Shown piece after piece: positions 23,051 through 38,700 of a stretch of DNA of 64,000 nt. This stretch comes from Hydractinia symbiolongicarpus (lineage: Eukaryota; Cnidaria; Hydrozoa; Anthoathecata; Hydractiniidae): positions 7,132,001 to 7,196,000 of the forward strand of contig NC_079878.1 in the NCBI RefSeq assembly GCF_029227915.1. The letters run 5' to 3'. The translations under genes and the position numbers were made by a program. The notes below the pieces were generated by a model that was not told the DNA's origin, searched no databases, and saw only the letters and a program-made list of their open reading frames with translations. Positions within the stretch are counted from its first letter, which is position 1; each line of letters opens with the position of its first letter.

Positions 23051-26000
23051 CTCGCTGAGGAAAAAGAAACAGTTTTAAAAACTACATATCGATGACTTTC
23101 TAACGGGATCATTCGGTTTGCGTTACAACGCTTGCGTCAAATATTTGTACCAACATGTATTTAGCGATATTTTTCTGATATTACTAGGTTGCATTGCTTT
23201 TAAAAGTGAATCGATTGACCGTGAAACCTAATTGAGCTGATTTTGGACTTTGACATTATAAATGTGATAAATCAGAAGAATGGACTCAAAGAATTACCAT
23301 TGATGTCACTTTGGTGTGACTGCTGCAGCTCCGCAGTTACACTGGACGCTCTGTTAACTATTCATTTAAATATTTAATTCAATAAGTCATTGTGTAAAGT
23401 GGTACCAATCAGAGCCGTTAGCAGGCGCTGAGGAAATAGAGACAGTTTCAAAAACTACATTTCATTGCATTTGTAACGGTATCAGTCCGTGTGAGTTACA
23501 ACAGTTGCGTCACATATTCGTACCAACATGTACTTAGCGATATTTTTCTGATTTTACTAGGATGCATCGCTTTTAAAAGTGAATCGATTAACCGTTGAAC
23601 CTAATTGAACTGATTTTGGACTTTGACATTATAAATGTCATAAATAAGAAAAGTGGACTCCAAGAAATAACATTCTTCTCATTTTGGTGTGACTGCTGAA
23701 CTCTGCTGTAACACTGGAAGCTCTGTTAGCTCTTTATTTATATATTTAGTTCGATAAGTCATTGTGTACAGTGGTACCAATCGGAGCCTTTAGTGCGCCC
23801 TGAAGAAATAGAGACACTTTCAAAAACTACATATCATTGACTTTCTAATTGTATGAGTGCGATTGGCTTACAACAATTGTGTCACATTTTCGTACCAACA
23901 TGTATTTAGCAATATCTTTCCGGTATTACTAGGTTGCATTGCTTTTAAAAGTTAAAAGATTGATTGTGGGACGTAATTGAATTGATTTTGGACTTTAACC
24001 TTATAAATGTGACAAATGAGACAATTGGACTACAAGAATTAACATTTTTCTCACTTTGGTAAGACTGCTAGAACACCCCATTACAGTGGAAGCGCTTTTA
24101 GTTCTTTATTTATATATTTAGTTCGATAAGTCATTGTGTACAGTGGTACCAATCAGAGCTGTTAGCGCGCCCTGAAGAAATAGAAAAAGGTTAAAAAACT
24201 ACATTTTATTGATTTTCTAACGGTAGCAGTCCGTTTGAGTTACAGCGGTTCCGTCACATTTTCGTACCAACATGTATTTAGCGACATCTTTCCGCTATTA
24301 CTAGGTTGCATTGCTTTTAAAAGTTAAAAGATTGACTGTGGGACGAAATTGAATTGATTTTGGACTTCAACCTTATAAACGTGACAAATGAGACAATTGT
24401 ATTTTAAGAATTAACATTCATCTCCTTTTGGTGTGACTGCTGGAACGCCGCTGTAACACTGGACACTCTGTTAGCTCTTTATTTATATATTTATTTCCCT
24501 AAGTTATTGTGTACAGTAGTACCAATCAGAACCGTTAGTGCGCTGAGGAAATAGAGACAGTTTAAAAAGATACATTTCACTGGCTTTCTAATGGTGTGAG
24601 TGCGATTGGCTTACAACAATTGTGTCACATTTTCGTACCAACATGTATTTAGCGATATCTTTCCGGTATTACTAGGTTGCATTGCTTTTAAAAGTTAAAA
24701 GATTGACTGTGGGACGTAATTGAATTGCTTTTGGACTTTAACCTTATAAATGCGACAAATGAGACAATTGGACTACAAGAATTTACATTTTTCTCACTTT
24801 GCTATGACTGCTAGAACACCCCATTACACTGGACGCGCTATTAGATCTTTATTTAAGTATTTAGTTCGATAAGTTATTGTGTACAGTGGTACCAATCAGA
24901 GCCGTTAGCGCGCCCTGAGTTAATAGATACAGTTTCAATAACAACATTTTATTGACTTTCTAACTGTATCAGACCGTTTGAGTTACAGCGGTTCCGTCAC
25001 ATATTCCTACCAACATGTGTTTCGCAATATCTTTCCGGTATTATTAGGTTCCATTGCTTTTAACAGTGAAAGGATTGACCGTGGGACTTAATGGAACTGA
25101 TTTTGAATTTTAACCTTGTAAATGTGATAAATCAGAAAAATGGACTACTAGAATTACCATTCCTCTCACTTTGGTATAACTGCTGAAACTCTGCTGTATC
25201 ACTGGAAGCTCTTTTAGCTCTTTATTTATATATTTAGTTCGATAAGTTATTGTTTACAGTGGTACCAATCATAGCCGTTAACGCGCGCTAAGGAAATAGC
25301 GACAGTTTCAAAAACTACATTTCATTGATTTTCTAACGGTATCAGTCCGCTTGAGTTATAACAGTCGCATCACATATTCGTACCAACATGTACTTAGCGA
25401 TATTTTTCTGATTTTACTTGGATGCATTGCTTTTAAAAGTGAATCGATTAACCGTGGAACCTAATTGAACTGATTTTGGACTTTGACATTATAAATGTCA
25501 TAAATAAGAAAAGTGGACTCCAAGAAATAACATTCTTCTCATTTTGGTATGACTACTGAACTCTGCTGTAACACTGGAAGCTCTGTTAGCTCTTTTTTAC
25601 ATATTTAGTTCGATAAGTCATTGTGTACAGTGGTACCAATCAGAGCTGTTAGCGCGCCCTGAGAAATAGAAACAGTTTCAAAAACTAAATTTTATTGACC
25701 TTCTAACGGCATCAGTCCGTTTGAGTTACAACTATTGCGTCACATATTCGTACCAACATGTACTTAGCGATATTTTTCTGATTTTACTAGGATGCATCGC
25801 TTTTAAAAGTGAATTGATTAACCGTGGAACCTAATTGAACTGATTTTGGACTTTGACAATATAAATGTCATAAATAAGAAAAGTGGACTCCAAGAAATAA
25901 CATTCTTCTCATTTTGGTATTACTGCTGAACTCTGCTGTAACACTGGAAGCTCTGTTAGCTCTTTTTTTATATATTTAGTTCGATAAGTCATTGTGGACA

Positions 26001-29000
26001 GTGGTACCAATCATAGCTGTTAGCGCGGCCTGAGGAAATAGAAACAGTTTCAAAAACTAAATTTTATTGACTTTCTAACGGTATCAGTCCGTTTGTGTTA
26101 CAACGGTTGCGTCACATATTCGTACCAACATGTACTTAGCGATATTTTTCCGGTATCACAAGGTTCCATTGCTTTTAACTGTGAAAGGATTGACCGTGGG
26201 ACTTAATGGAACTGATTTTGAATTTTAACCTTGTAAATGTGATAAATGGGACAATTGGACTCCAAGAAATAACATTCTTCTCATTTTGGTATGACTGCTG
26301 AACTCAGCCGTAACACTGGAAGCTCTGTTAGCTCTTTATTTATATATTTAGTTCGATAAGTCATTGTGTACAGTGGTAGCAATCAGAGCTGTTAGCGCGC
26401 CCTGAGGAAATAGAAAAAGGTTGAAAAACTAAATTTTATTGACTTTCTAACGGTATCAGTCCGTTTGAGTTACAGCTGTTCCGTCACATATTCCTACCAA
26501 CATGTGTTTCGCGATATCTTTCCGGTATTACTAGGTTGCATTGCTTCTAAAAGTTAAAAGATTGACTGTGGGACTAAATTAAACTGATTTTAAAATTTTA
26601 CCTTATAATTGTGACAAATGAGACAATTGGACTCAAGAATTAACATTCTTCTCACTTTGTTATGACTGCTGAAACTCCGCAGTAACACTGGACGCTCTGT
26701 TAGTTCTTTATCTAAATCTTTAGTTGGATAAGTCATTGTGTACAGTGGCATCAATCCTAGCAGTTAGCCGTCGCTGAGGAAATGGAGACAGTTTCAAAAA
26801 CTACAGATCATTGACTTTCTAATTGTATGAGTGCGATTGGCTTACAACAATTGTGTCACATTTTCGTACCAACATGTATTTAGCAATATATTTCCGGTAT
26901 TACTAGGTTGCATTGCTTTTAAATGTTAAAAGATTGATTGTGGGACGTAATTGAATTGATTTTGGACTTGAACCTTATAAATGTGACAAATGAGACAATT
27001 GGACTACAAGAATTAACATTTTTCTCACTTTGGTAAGACTGCTAGAACACCCCATTACAGTGGAAGCGCTTTTAGTTCTTTATTTATATATTTAGTTCGA
27101 TAAGTCATTGTGTACAGTGGTACCAATCAGAGCTGTTAGCGCGCCCTGAAGAAATAGAAAAAGGTTAAAAAACTACATTTTATTGATTTTCTAACGGTAG
27201 CAGTCCGTTTGAGTTACAGCGGTTCCGTCACATTTTCGTACCAACATGTATTTAGCGACATCTTTCCGCTATTACTAGGTTGCATTGCTTTTAAAAGTTA
27301 AAAGATTGACTGTGGGACGAAATTGAATTGATTTTGGACTTCAACCTTATAAACGTGACAAATGAGACAATTGTATTTTAAGAATTAACATTTACCTCCT
27401 TTTGGTGTGACTGCTGGAACGCCGCTGTAACACTGGACACTCTGTTAGCTCTTTATTTATATATTTATTTCCCTAAGTTATTGTGTACAGTGGTACCAAT
27501 CAGAACCGTTAGTGCGCTGAGGAAATAGAGACAGTTTAAAAAGCTACATTTCACTGGCTTTCTAATGGTGTGAGTGCGATTGGCTTACAACAATTGTGTC
27601 ACATTTTCGTACCAACATGTATTTAGCGATATCTTTCCGGTATTACTAGGTTGCATTGCTTTTAAAAGTTAAAAGATTGACTGTGGGACGTAATTGAATT
27701 GCTTTTGGACTTTAACCTTATAAATGCGACAAATGAGACAATTGGACTACAAGAATTTACATTTTTCTCACTTTGCTATGACTGCTAGAACACCCCATTA
27801 CACTGGACGCGCTATTAGATCTTTATTTAAGTATTTAGTTCGATAAGTTATTGTGTACAGTGGTACCAATCAGAGCCGTTAGCGCGCCCTGAGTTAATAG
27901 ATACAGTTTCAATAACAACATTTTATTGACTCTCTAACTGTATCAGACCGTTTGAGTTACCGCGGTTCTGTCACATATTCCTACCAACATGTGTTTCGCA
28001 ATATCTTTCCGGTATTACTAGGTTGCATCGCTTTTGAATGGGAATCGATTGACCGTGGAACCTAATTGAGCTAATTTTGGACTTTGACATTATAAATGTG
28101 ATAAATCAGAAAAATGGACTACTAGAATTAACATTCCTCTCACTTTGGTATAACTGCTGAAACTCTGCTGTATCACTGGAAGCTCTTTTAGCTCTTTATT
28201 TATATATTTAGTTCGATAAGTTATTGTTTACAGTGGTACCAATCATAGCCGTTAACGCGCGCTAAGGAAATAGCGACAGTTTCAAAAACTACATTTCAAT
28301 GACTTTCTAACGGTATCAGTCCGCTTGAGTTATAACAGTCGCATCACATATTCGTACCAACATGTACTTAGCGATATTTTTCTGATTTTACTAGGATGCA
28401 TCGCTTTTAAAAGTGAATTGATTAACCGTGGAACCTAATTGAACTGATTTTGGACTTTGACATTATAAATGTCATAAATAAGAAAAGTGGACTCCAAGAA
28501 ATAACATTCTTCTCATTTTGGTATTACTGCTGAACTCTGCTGTAACACTGGAAGCTCTGTTAGCTCTTTTTTTATATATTTAGTTCGATAAGTCATTGTG
28601 GACAGTGGTACCAATCATAGCTGTTAGCGCGGCCTGAGGAAATAGAAACAGTTTCAAAAACTAAATTTTATTGACTTTCTAACGGTATCAGTCCGTTTGT
28701 GTTACAACGGTTGCGTCACATATTCGTACCAACATGTACTTAGCGATATTTTTCCGGTATCACAAGGTTCCATTGCTTTTAACAGTGAAAGGATTGACCG
28801 TGGGACTTAATGGAACTGATTTTGAATTTTAACCTTGTAAATGTGATAAATGGGACAATTGGACTCCAAGAAATAACATTCTTCTCATTTTGGTATGACT
28901 GCTGAACTCAGCCGTAACACTGGAAGCTCTGTTAGCTCTTTATTTATATATTTAGTTCGATAAGTCATTGTGTACAGTGGTAGCAATCAGAGCTGTTAGC

Positions 29001-32000
29001 GCGCCCTGAGGAAATAGAAAAAGGTTGAAAAACTAAATTTTATTGACTTTCTAACGGTATCAGTCCGTTTGAATTACAGCGGTTCCGTCACATATTCCTA
29101 CCAACATGTGTTTCGCGATATCTTTCCGGTATTACTAGGTTGCATTGCTTCTAAAAGTTAAAAGATTGACTGTGGGACTAAATTAAACTGATTTTAAAAT
29201 TTTACCTTATAATTGTGACAAATGAGACAATTGGACTCAAGAATTAACATTCTTCTCACTTTGTTATGACTGCTGAAACTCCGCAGTAACACTGGACGCT
29301 CTGTTAGTTCTTTATCTAAATCTTTAGTTGGATAAGTCATTGTGTACAGTGGCATCAATCCTAGCAGTTAGCCGTCGCTGAGGAAATGGAGACAGTTTCA
29401 AAAACTACAGATCATTGACTTTCTAATTGTATGAGTGCGATTGGCTTACAACAATTGTGTCACATTTTCGTACCAACATGTATTTAGCAATATATTTCCG
29501 GTATTACTAGGTTGCATTGCTTTTAAATGTTAAAAGATTGATTGTGGGACGTAATTGAATTGATTTTGGACTTGAACCTTATAAATGTAACAAATGAGAC
29601 AATTGGACTACAAGAATTAACATTTTTCTCACTTTGGTAAGACTGCTAGAACACCCCATTACAGTGGAAGCGCTTTTAGCTCTTTATTTATATATTTATT
29701 TCCCTAAGTTATTGTGTACAGTGGTACCAATCAGAACCGTTAGTGCGCTGAGGAAATAAAGACAGTTTAAAAAGCTACATTTCACTGGCTTTCTAATGGT
29801 ATGAGTGCGATTGGCTTACAACAATTGTGTCAAATTTTCGTACCAACATGTATTTAGCGATATCTTTCCGGTATTACTAGTTTGCATTGCTTTTAAAAGT
29901 TAAAAGATTGATTGTGGGACGTAATTGAATTGCTTTTGGAATTTAACCTTATAAATGTGACAAATGAGACAATTGGACTACAAGAATTTACATTTTTCTC
30001 ACTTTGCTATGACTGCTACAACACCCCATTACACTGGACGCGCTATTAGATCTTTATTTAAGTATTTAGTTCGATAAGTTATTGTGTACAGTGGTACCAA
30101 TCAGAGCCGTTAGCGCGCCCTGAGTTAATAGAGACAGTTTCAATAACAACATTTTATTGACTTTCTAACTGTATCAGACCGTTTGAGTTACAGCGGTTCC
30201 GTCACATATTCCTACCAACATGTGTTTCGCAATATCTTTCCGGTATTACTAGGTTGCATCGCTTTTAAATGGGAATCGATTGACCGTGGAACCTAATTGA
30301 GCTAATTTTGGACTTTGACATTATAAATGTGATAAATAGGAAAAATGGACTACTAGAATTAACATTCCTCTCACTTTGGTATAACTGCTGAAACTCTGCT
30401 GTATCACTGGAAGCTCTTTTAGCTCTTTATTTATATATTTAGTTCGATAAGTTATTGTTTACAGTGGTACCAATCATAGCCGTTAACGCGCGCTAAGGAA
30501 ATAGCGACAGTTTCAAAAACTACAATTCATTGACTTTCTAACGGTATCAGTCCGCTTGAGTTATAACAGTCGCATCATATATTCGTACCAACATGTACTT
30601 AGCGATATTTTTCTGATTTTACTAGGATGCATGGCTTTTAAAAGTGAATCGATTAACCGTGGAACCTAATTGAACTGATTTGGGACTTTGACATTATAAA
30701 TGTCATAAATAAGAAAAGTGGACTCCAAGAAATAACATTCTTCTCATTTTGGTATGACTGCTGAACTCTGCTGTAACACTGGAAGCTCTGTTAGCTCTTT
30801 TTTATATATTTAGTTCGATAAGTCATTGTGTACAGTGGTACCAATCAGAGCTGTTAGCGCGCCCTGAGAAGTAGAAACAGTTTCAAAAACTAAATTTTAT
30901 TGACTTTCTAACGGCATCAGTCCGTTTGAGTTACAACTATTGCGTCACATATTCGTACCAACATGTACTTAGCGATATTTTTCTGATTTTACTAGGATGC
31001 ATCGCTTTTAAAAGTGAATCGATTAACCGTGGAACCTAATTGAACTGATTTTTGACTTTGACATTATAAATGTCATAAATAAGAAAAGTGGACTCCAAGA
31101 AATAACATTCTTCTCATTTTGGTATGACTGCTGAACTCTGCTGTAACACTGGAAGCTCTGTTAGCTCTTTTTTTATATATTTAGTTCGATAAGTCATTGT
31201 GTACAGTGGTACCAATCAGAGCTGTTAGCGCGCCATGAGAAGTAGAAACAGTTTCAAAAACTAAATTTTATTGACTTTCTAACGGCATCAGTCCGTTTGA
31301 GTTACAACTATTGCGTCACATATTCGTACCAACATGTACTTAGCGATATTTTTCTGATTTTACTAGGATGCATCGCTTTTTAAAGTGAATCGATTAACCG
31401 TGGAACCTAATTGAACTGATTTTTGACTTTGACATTATAATTGTCATAAATAAGAAAAGTGGACTCCAAGAAATAACATTCTTCTCATTTTGGTATGACT
31501 GCTGAACTCTGCTGTAACACTGGAAGCTCTGTTAGCTCTTTTTTATATATTTAGTTCGATAAGTCATTGTGTACAGTGGTACCAATCAGAGCTGTTAGCG
31601 CGGCCTGAGGAAATAGAAACGGTTTCAAAAACTAAATTTTATTGACTTTCTAACGGTATCAGTCCGTTTGAGTTACAACGGTTGCGTCACATATTCGTAC
31701 CAACATGTACTTAGCGATATTTTTCCGGTATCACAAGGTTCCATTGCCTTTAACAGTGAAAGGATTGACCGTGGGACTTAATGGAACTGATTTTGAATTT
31801 TAACCTTGTAAATGTGATAAATGGGTCAATTGGACTCCAGGAAATAACATTCTTCTCATTTTGGTATGACTGCTGAACTCAGCCGTAACACTGGAAGCTC
31901 TGTTAACTCTTTATTTATATATTTAGTTCGATAAGTCATTGTGTACAGTGGTAGCAATCAGAGCTGTTAGCGCGCCCTGAGGAAATAGAAAAAGGTTGAA

Positions 32001-32700
32001 AAACTAAATTTTATTGACTTTCTAACGGTATCAGTCCGTTTGAGTTACAACTATTGCGTCACATATTCGTACCAACATGTACTTAGCGATATTTTTCTGG
32101 TTTTACTAGGATGCATCGCTTTTAAAAGTGAATCGATTAACCGTGGAACCTAATTGAACTGATTTTTGACTTTGACATTATAAATGTCATAAATAAGAAA
32201 AGTGGACTCCAAGAAATAACATTCTTCTCATTTTGGTATGACTGCTGAACTCTGCTGTAACACTGGAAGCTCTGTTAGCTCTTTTTTTATATATTTAGTT
32301 CGATAAGTCATTGTGTACAGTGGTACCAATCAGAGCTGTTAGCGCGCCCTGAGAAGTAGAAACAGTTTCAAAAACTAAATTTTATTGACTTTCTAACGGC
32401 ATCAGTCCGTTTGAGTTACAACTATTGCGTCACATATTCGTACCAACAGGTACTTAGCGATATTTTTTCGATTTTACTAGGATGCATCGCTTTTAAAAGT
32501 GAATCGATTAACCGTGGAACCTAATTGAACTGATTTTTGACTTTGACATTATAAATGTCATAAATAAGAAAAGTGGACTCCAAGAAATAACATTCTTCTC
32601 TTTTTGGTATGACATCTGAACTCTGCTGTAACACTGGAAGCTCTGTTAGCTCTTTTTTTATATATTTAGTTCGATAAGTCATTGTGTACAGTGGTACCAA
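23051..32700. repeat. Satellite higher-order repeats of 6, 7 and 8 monomers
   Basis: The marker CCCTAAGTTATTG lies at 21151, 24497, 27471 and 29702, offsets of 3346, 2974 and 2231 bp (9, 8 and 6 monomers). CTACAGATCATTG lies at 26801 and 29405 (2604 bp, 7 monomers). Copies are nearly identical in the matching parts and differ by loss or gain of whole monomers; for example the 29.4-kb copy lacks one monomer present at about 27.1 kb. Toward the right end single monomers are themselves tandemly duplicated. No coding region is supported. Confidence 0.9.
30640..32690. repeat. Run of recently duplicated single monomers
   Basis: The tract AAGAAAAGTGGACTCC starts at 30711, 31081, 31452, 32195 and 32566, spacings of 370, 371, 743 (two monomers) and 371 bp. 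The flanking monomers are close to identical. This is monomer-scale amplification, in contrast to the multi-monomer units on either side. Confidence 0.87.
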
Positions 32701-35700
32701 TCAGAGCAGTTAGCGGGTGCTGCAGAAGTGGAAACAGCTTCAAAAACCACATTTCATTGACTTTTTAAAGGTATCAGTCCGTTTGAGTTACAACGGTTGC
32801 GTCACATGTTCGTACCAACATGTACTTAGCGATATTTTTCTGATTTTACTAGGATGCATTGCTTTTAAAAGTATATCGATTGACCGTGGAACCAATTTGA
32901 ACTGATTTTAAACTTTGATATATAAATGTGATAAATGAGACAATTGGACTCCAAGAATTAACATTCTGATTACTTCGGCATGAATGCTCGGACTTCACGG
33001 TAACACTGGATGCTCGGGCAGCTCTTTATTTATATAATTATTTCGATAAGTCATTGAGTACAGTGGCACCAATCGGAGCCGTTAGTGCGCTGAGGAAATA
33101 GAGACAGTTTCAAAAGCTACATTTCATTGGCTTTCTAATGGTATCAGTCCGTTTGAGTTACAACAATTGCGTCACATTTTCGAACCAACATGTATTTAGC
33201 GATATTGTTCCCGTACTACTAGGTTGCGTTGCCTTTTAAAGTGAAACGATTGACCGTAGGACGTAATTGGACTGATTTTGGACTTTGAAATTATAAATGT
33301 GATAAATGAGAAAAATGGACTACTAGAATTAAAATTCCTCTCACTTTGGTATGACAGCTGAAACTCCGCTGTAACACTGGAAGCTCTTTTAGCTCTTTAT
33401 TTATATATTTTTTTCGGTAAGTTATTGTTTACAGTGGTACCAATCATAGCCGTTAACGCGCGCTAAGGAAATAGCGACAGTTTTAAAAACTACATTTCAA
33501 CGACTTTCTAACGGTATCAGTTCGTTTGAGTTACAACGGTTGCGTCACATGTTCGTACCAACATGTACTTAGCGATATTTTTCTGTATTTACTAGGATGC
33601 ATCGCTTTTAAAAGTGAATCGATTAACCGTGGAAACTAATTGAACTGATTTTGGACTTTGACATTATAAATGTCGTAAATAAGAAAAGTGGACTCCAAGA
33701 AATAACATAATTCTCATTTTGGTATGACTGCTGAACTCTGCTGTAACACTGGAAGCTCTGTTCGCTCTTTATTTATATATTTAGTTCGATAAGTCATAGT
33801 GCACAGTGGTACCAATCAAAGCCGTTAGTTCGCCCTGAAGAAATAGAGACACTTTCAAAAACTACATTTCATTGACTTTCGAACAGTATCAGTCCGTTTT
33901 AGTTATAACGGTTGCGTCAGATATTCGTGCCAACATATATTTAGCGATATTTTTCTGATATTACTAGGTTGCATTGCTTTTAAAAGTATATCGATTGACC
34001 GTGGAACCAATTTGAACTGATTTTGGACTTTGACATTATAAATGTCGTAAATAAGAAAAGTGGACTCCAAGAAATAACATACTTCTCATTTTGGTATGAC
34101 TGCTGAACTCTGCTGTAACACTGAAAGCTCTGTTCGTCTTCATTTAAATATTTAGTTCGATAAGTCATTGTGTACAATGGTATTAATCAGAGCCGTTAGT
34201 AGGCTCTGAGGAAATAGAGACAGTTTCAACAACTACATTTCATTGACTTTCAAACGGTATCAGTCCGTTTCAATTACAACTGTTGCATCACATATTCGTA
34301 CCAATATGTATTTAGCGATATTACTCTGATATTACTAGGTTGCATCGCTATTAAAGGTGAATCGATTCACCGTGGAACCTAATTGAACTAATTTTGAACT
34401 TTGACATATAAATGTGATAAATGAGACAATTGGACTCCAAGAATTAACATTCTGATTACTTCGGAATGAATGCTCGGACTTCACGGTAACACTGGATGCT
34501 CGGGCAGCTCTTTATTTATATAATTATTTCGATAAGTCATTGAGTACAGTGGCACCAATCGGAGCCGTTAGTGCGCTGAGGAAATAGAGACAGTTTCAAA
34601 AGCTACATTTCATTGGCTTTCTAATGGTATCAGTCCGTTTGAGTTACAACGGTTGCGTCACATGTTCGTACCAACATGTACTTAGCGATATTTTTCTGAT
34701 TTTACTAGGATGCATCGCTTTTAAAAGTGAATCGATTAACCGTGGAACCTAATTGAACTGATTTTGGACTTTGACATTATAAATGTCGTAAATAAGAAAA
34801 GTGGACTCCAAGAAATAACATTCTTCTCATTTTGGTATGACTGCTGAACTCTGCTGTAACACTGGAAGCTCTGTTCGCTCTTTATTTATATATTTAGTTC
34901 GATAAGTCATGGTGCACAGTGGTACCAATCAAAGCCGTTAGTTCGCCCTGAAGAAATAGAGACACTTTCAAAAACTACAATTCATTGACTTTCGAACGGT
35001 ATCAGTCCGTTTTAGTTACAACGGTTGCGTCAGATATTCGTACCAACATGTATTTAGCAATATTTTTCTGATATTACTAGGTTGCATTGCTTTTAAAAGT
35101 ATATCGATTGACCGTGGAACCAATTTGAACTGATTTCGGACTTTGACATTATAAGTGTGGTAAATGAGAAAAAGAGGCTCAAAGAATTACCATTGATGTC
35201 ACTTTGGTATGGTTGCTGGTGCTCCGCTGTTACACTGGACGCTCTGTTAACTCTTCATTTAAATATTTAGGTCGATAAGTCATTGTGTACAATGGTACCA
35301 ATCAGAGCCGTTAGCAGGCTCTGAGGAAATAGAGACAGTTTCAACAACTACATTTCATTGACTTTCAAACGGTATCAGTCCGTTTCAATTACAACTGTTG
35401 CATCACATATTCGTACCAATATGTATTTAGCGATATTACTCTGATACTACTAGGTTGCATCGCTTTTAAAGGTGAATCGATTCACCGTGGAACCTAATTG
35501 AACTAATTTTAAACTTTGATATATAAATGTGATAAATGAGACAATTGGACTCCAAGAATTAACATTCTGATTACTTCGGCATGAATGCTCGGACTTCACG
35601 GTAACACTGGATGCTCGGGCAGCTCTTTATTTATATAATTATTTCGATAAGTCATTGAGTACAGTGGCACCAATCGGAGCCGTTAGTGCGCTGAGGAAAT

Positions 35701-38700
35701 AGAGACAGTTTCAAAAGCTACATTTCATTGGCTTTCTAATGGTATCATCCGTTTGAGTTACAACGATTGCGTTACATTTTCGAACCAACATGTATTTAGC
35801 GATATTGTTCCCGTACTACTAGGTTGCGTTACCTTTTAAAGTGAAACGATTGACCGTGGGACGTAATTGGACTGATTTTGGACTTTGAAATTATAAATGT
35901 GATAAATGAGAAAAATGGAATACTAGAATTAACATTCCTCTCACTTTGGTATAACTGCTGAAACTCCGCTGTAACACTGGAAGCTCTTTTAGCTCTTTAT
36001 TTATATATTTTTTTCGGTAAGTTATTGTTTACAGTGGTACCAATCATAGCCGTTACCGCGCTCTAAGGAAATAGCGACAGTTTTAAAAACTACATTTCAA
36101 CGACTTTCTAACGGTATCAGTTCGTTTGAGTTACAACGGTTGCGTCACATGTTCGTACCAACATGTACTTAGCGATATTTTTCTGATTTTACTAGGATGC
36201 ATCGCTTTTAAAAGTGAATCGATTAACCGTGGAAACTAATTGAACTGATTTTGGACTTTGACATTATAAATGTCGTAAATAAGAAAAGTGGACTCCAAGA
36301 AATAACATAATTCTCATTTTGGTATGACTGCTGAACTCTGCTGTAACACTGGAAGCTCTGTTCGCTCTTTATTTATATATTTAGTTCGATAAGTCATAGT
36401 GCACAGTGGTACCAATCAAAGCCGTTAGTTCGCCCTGAAGAAATAGAGACACTTTCAAAAACTACATTTCATTGGCTTTCGAACAGTATCAGTCCGTTTT
36501 AGTTACAACGGTTGCGTCAGATATTCGTGCCAACATATATTTAGCGATATTTTTCTGATATTACTAGGTTGCATTGCTTTTAAAAGTATATCGATTGACC
36601 GTGGAACCAATTTGAACTGATTTTGGACTTTGACATTATAAATGTCGTAAATAAGAAAAGTGGACTCCAAGAAATAACATACTTCTCATTTTGGTATGAC
36701 TGCTGAACTCTGCTGTAACACTGAAAGCTCTGTTCGTCTTCATTTAAATATTTAGTTCGATAAGTCATTGTGTACAATGGTATTAATCAGAGCCGTTAGT
36801 AGGCTCTGAGGAAATAGAGACAGTTTCAACAACTACATTTCATTGACTTTCAAACGGTATCAGTCCGTTTCAATTACAACTGTTGCATCACATATTCGTA
36901 CCAATATGTATTTAGCGATATTACTCTGATATTACTAGGTTGCATCGCTTTTAAAGGTGAATCGATTCACCGTGGAACCTAATTGAACTAATTTTGAACT
37001 TTGACATATAAATGTGATAAATGAGACAATTGGACTCCAAGAATTAACATTCTGATTACTTCGGAATGAATGCTCGGACTTCACGGTAACACTGGATGCT
37101 CGGGCAGCTCTTTATTTATATAATTATTTCGATAAGTCATTGAGTACAGTGGCACCAATCGGAGCCGTTAGTGCGCTGAGGAAATAGAGACAGTTTCAAA
37201 AGCTACATTTCATTGGCTTTCTAATGGTATCAGTCCGTTTGAGTTACAACGATTGCGTCACATTTTCGAACCAACATGTATTTAGCGATATTGTTCTCGT
37301 ACTACTAGGTTGCGTTGCCTTTTAAAGTGAAACGATTGACCGTGGGACGTAATTGAACTGATTTTGGACTTTGAAATTATAAATGTGATAAATGAGAAAA
37401 ATGGAATACTAGAATTAACATTCCTCTCACTTTGGTATGACAGCTGAAACTCCGCTGTAACACTGGAAGCTCTTTTAGCTCTTTATTTATATATTTTTTT
37501 CGGTAAGTTATTGTTTACAGTGGTACCAATCATAGCCGTTAACGCGCGCTAAGGAAATAGCGACAGTTTTAAAAACTACATTTCAACGACTTTCTAACGG
37601 TATCAGTCCGTTTGAGTTACAACGGTTGCGTCACATGTTCGTACCAACATGTACTTAGCGATATTTTTCAGATTTTACTAGAATGCATCGCTTTTAAAAG
37701 TGAATCGATTAACCGTGGAACCTAATTGAACTGATTTTGGACTTTGACATTATAAATGTCGTATATAAGAAAAGTGGACTCCAAGAAATATCATACTTCT
37801 CATTTTGGTATGACTGCTGAACTCTGCTGTAACACTGGAAGCTCTGTTCGCTCTTTATTTATATATTTAGTTCGATAAGTCATAGTGCACAGTGGTACCA
37901 ATCAAAGCCGTTAGTTCGCCCTGAAGAAATAGAGACACTTTTAAAAACTACATTTCATTGACTTTCGAACAGTATCAGTCCGTTTTAGTTACAACGGTGG
38001 CGTTAGATATTCGTGCCAACATATATTTAGCGATATTTTTCTGATATTACTAGGTTGCATTGCTTTTAAAAGTATATCGATTGACCGTGGAACCAATTTG
38101 AACTGATTTCGGACTTTGACATTATAAGTGTGGTAAATGAGAAAAAGAGGCTCAAAGAATTACCATTGATGTCACTTTGGTATGGTTGCTGGTGCTCCGC
38201 CGTTACACTGGACGCTCTGTTAACTCTTCATTTAAATATTTAGGTCGATAAGTCATTGTGTACAATGATACCAATCAGAGCCGTTAGCAGGCTCTGAGGA
38301 AATAGAGACAGTTTCAACAACTACATTTCATTGACTTTCAAACGGTATCAGTCCGTTTCAATTACAACTGTTGCATCACATATTCGTACCAATATGTATT
38401 TAGCGATATTACTCTGATATTACTAGGTTGCATCGCTTTTAAAGGTGAATCGATTCACCGTGGAACCTAATTGAACTAATTTTGAACTTTGACATATAAA
38501 TGTGATAAATGAGACAATTGGACTCCAAGAATTAACATTCTGATTACTTCGGCATGAATGCTCGGACTTCACGGTAACACTGGATGCTCGGGCAGCTCTT
38601 TATTTATATAATTATTTCGATAAGTCATTGAGTACAGTGGCACCAATCGGAGCCGTTAGTGCGCTGAGGAAATAGAGACAGTTTCAAAAGCTACATTTCA

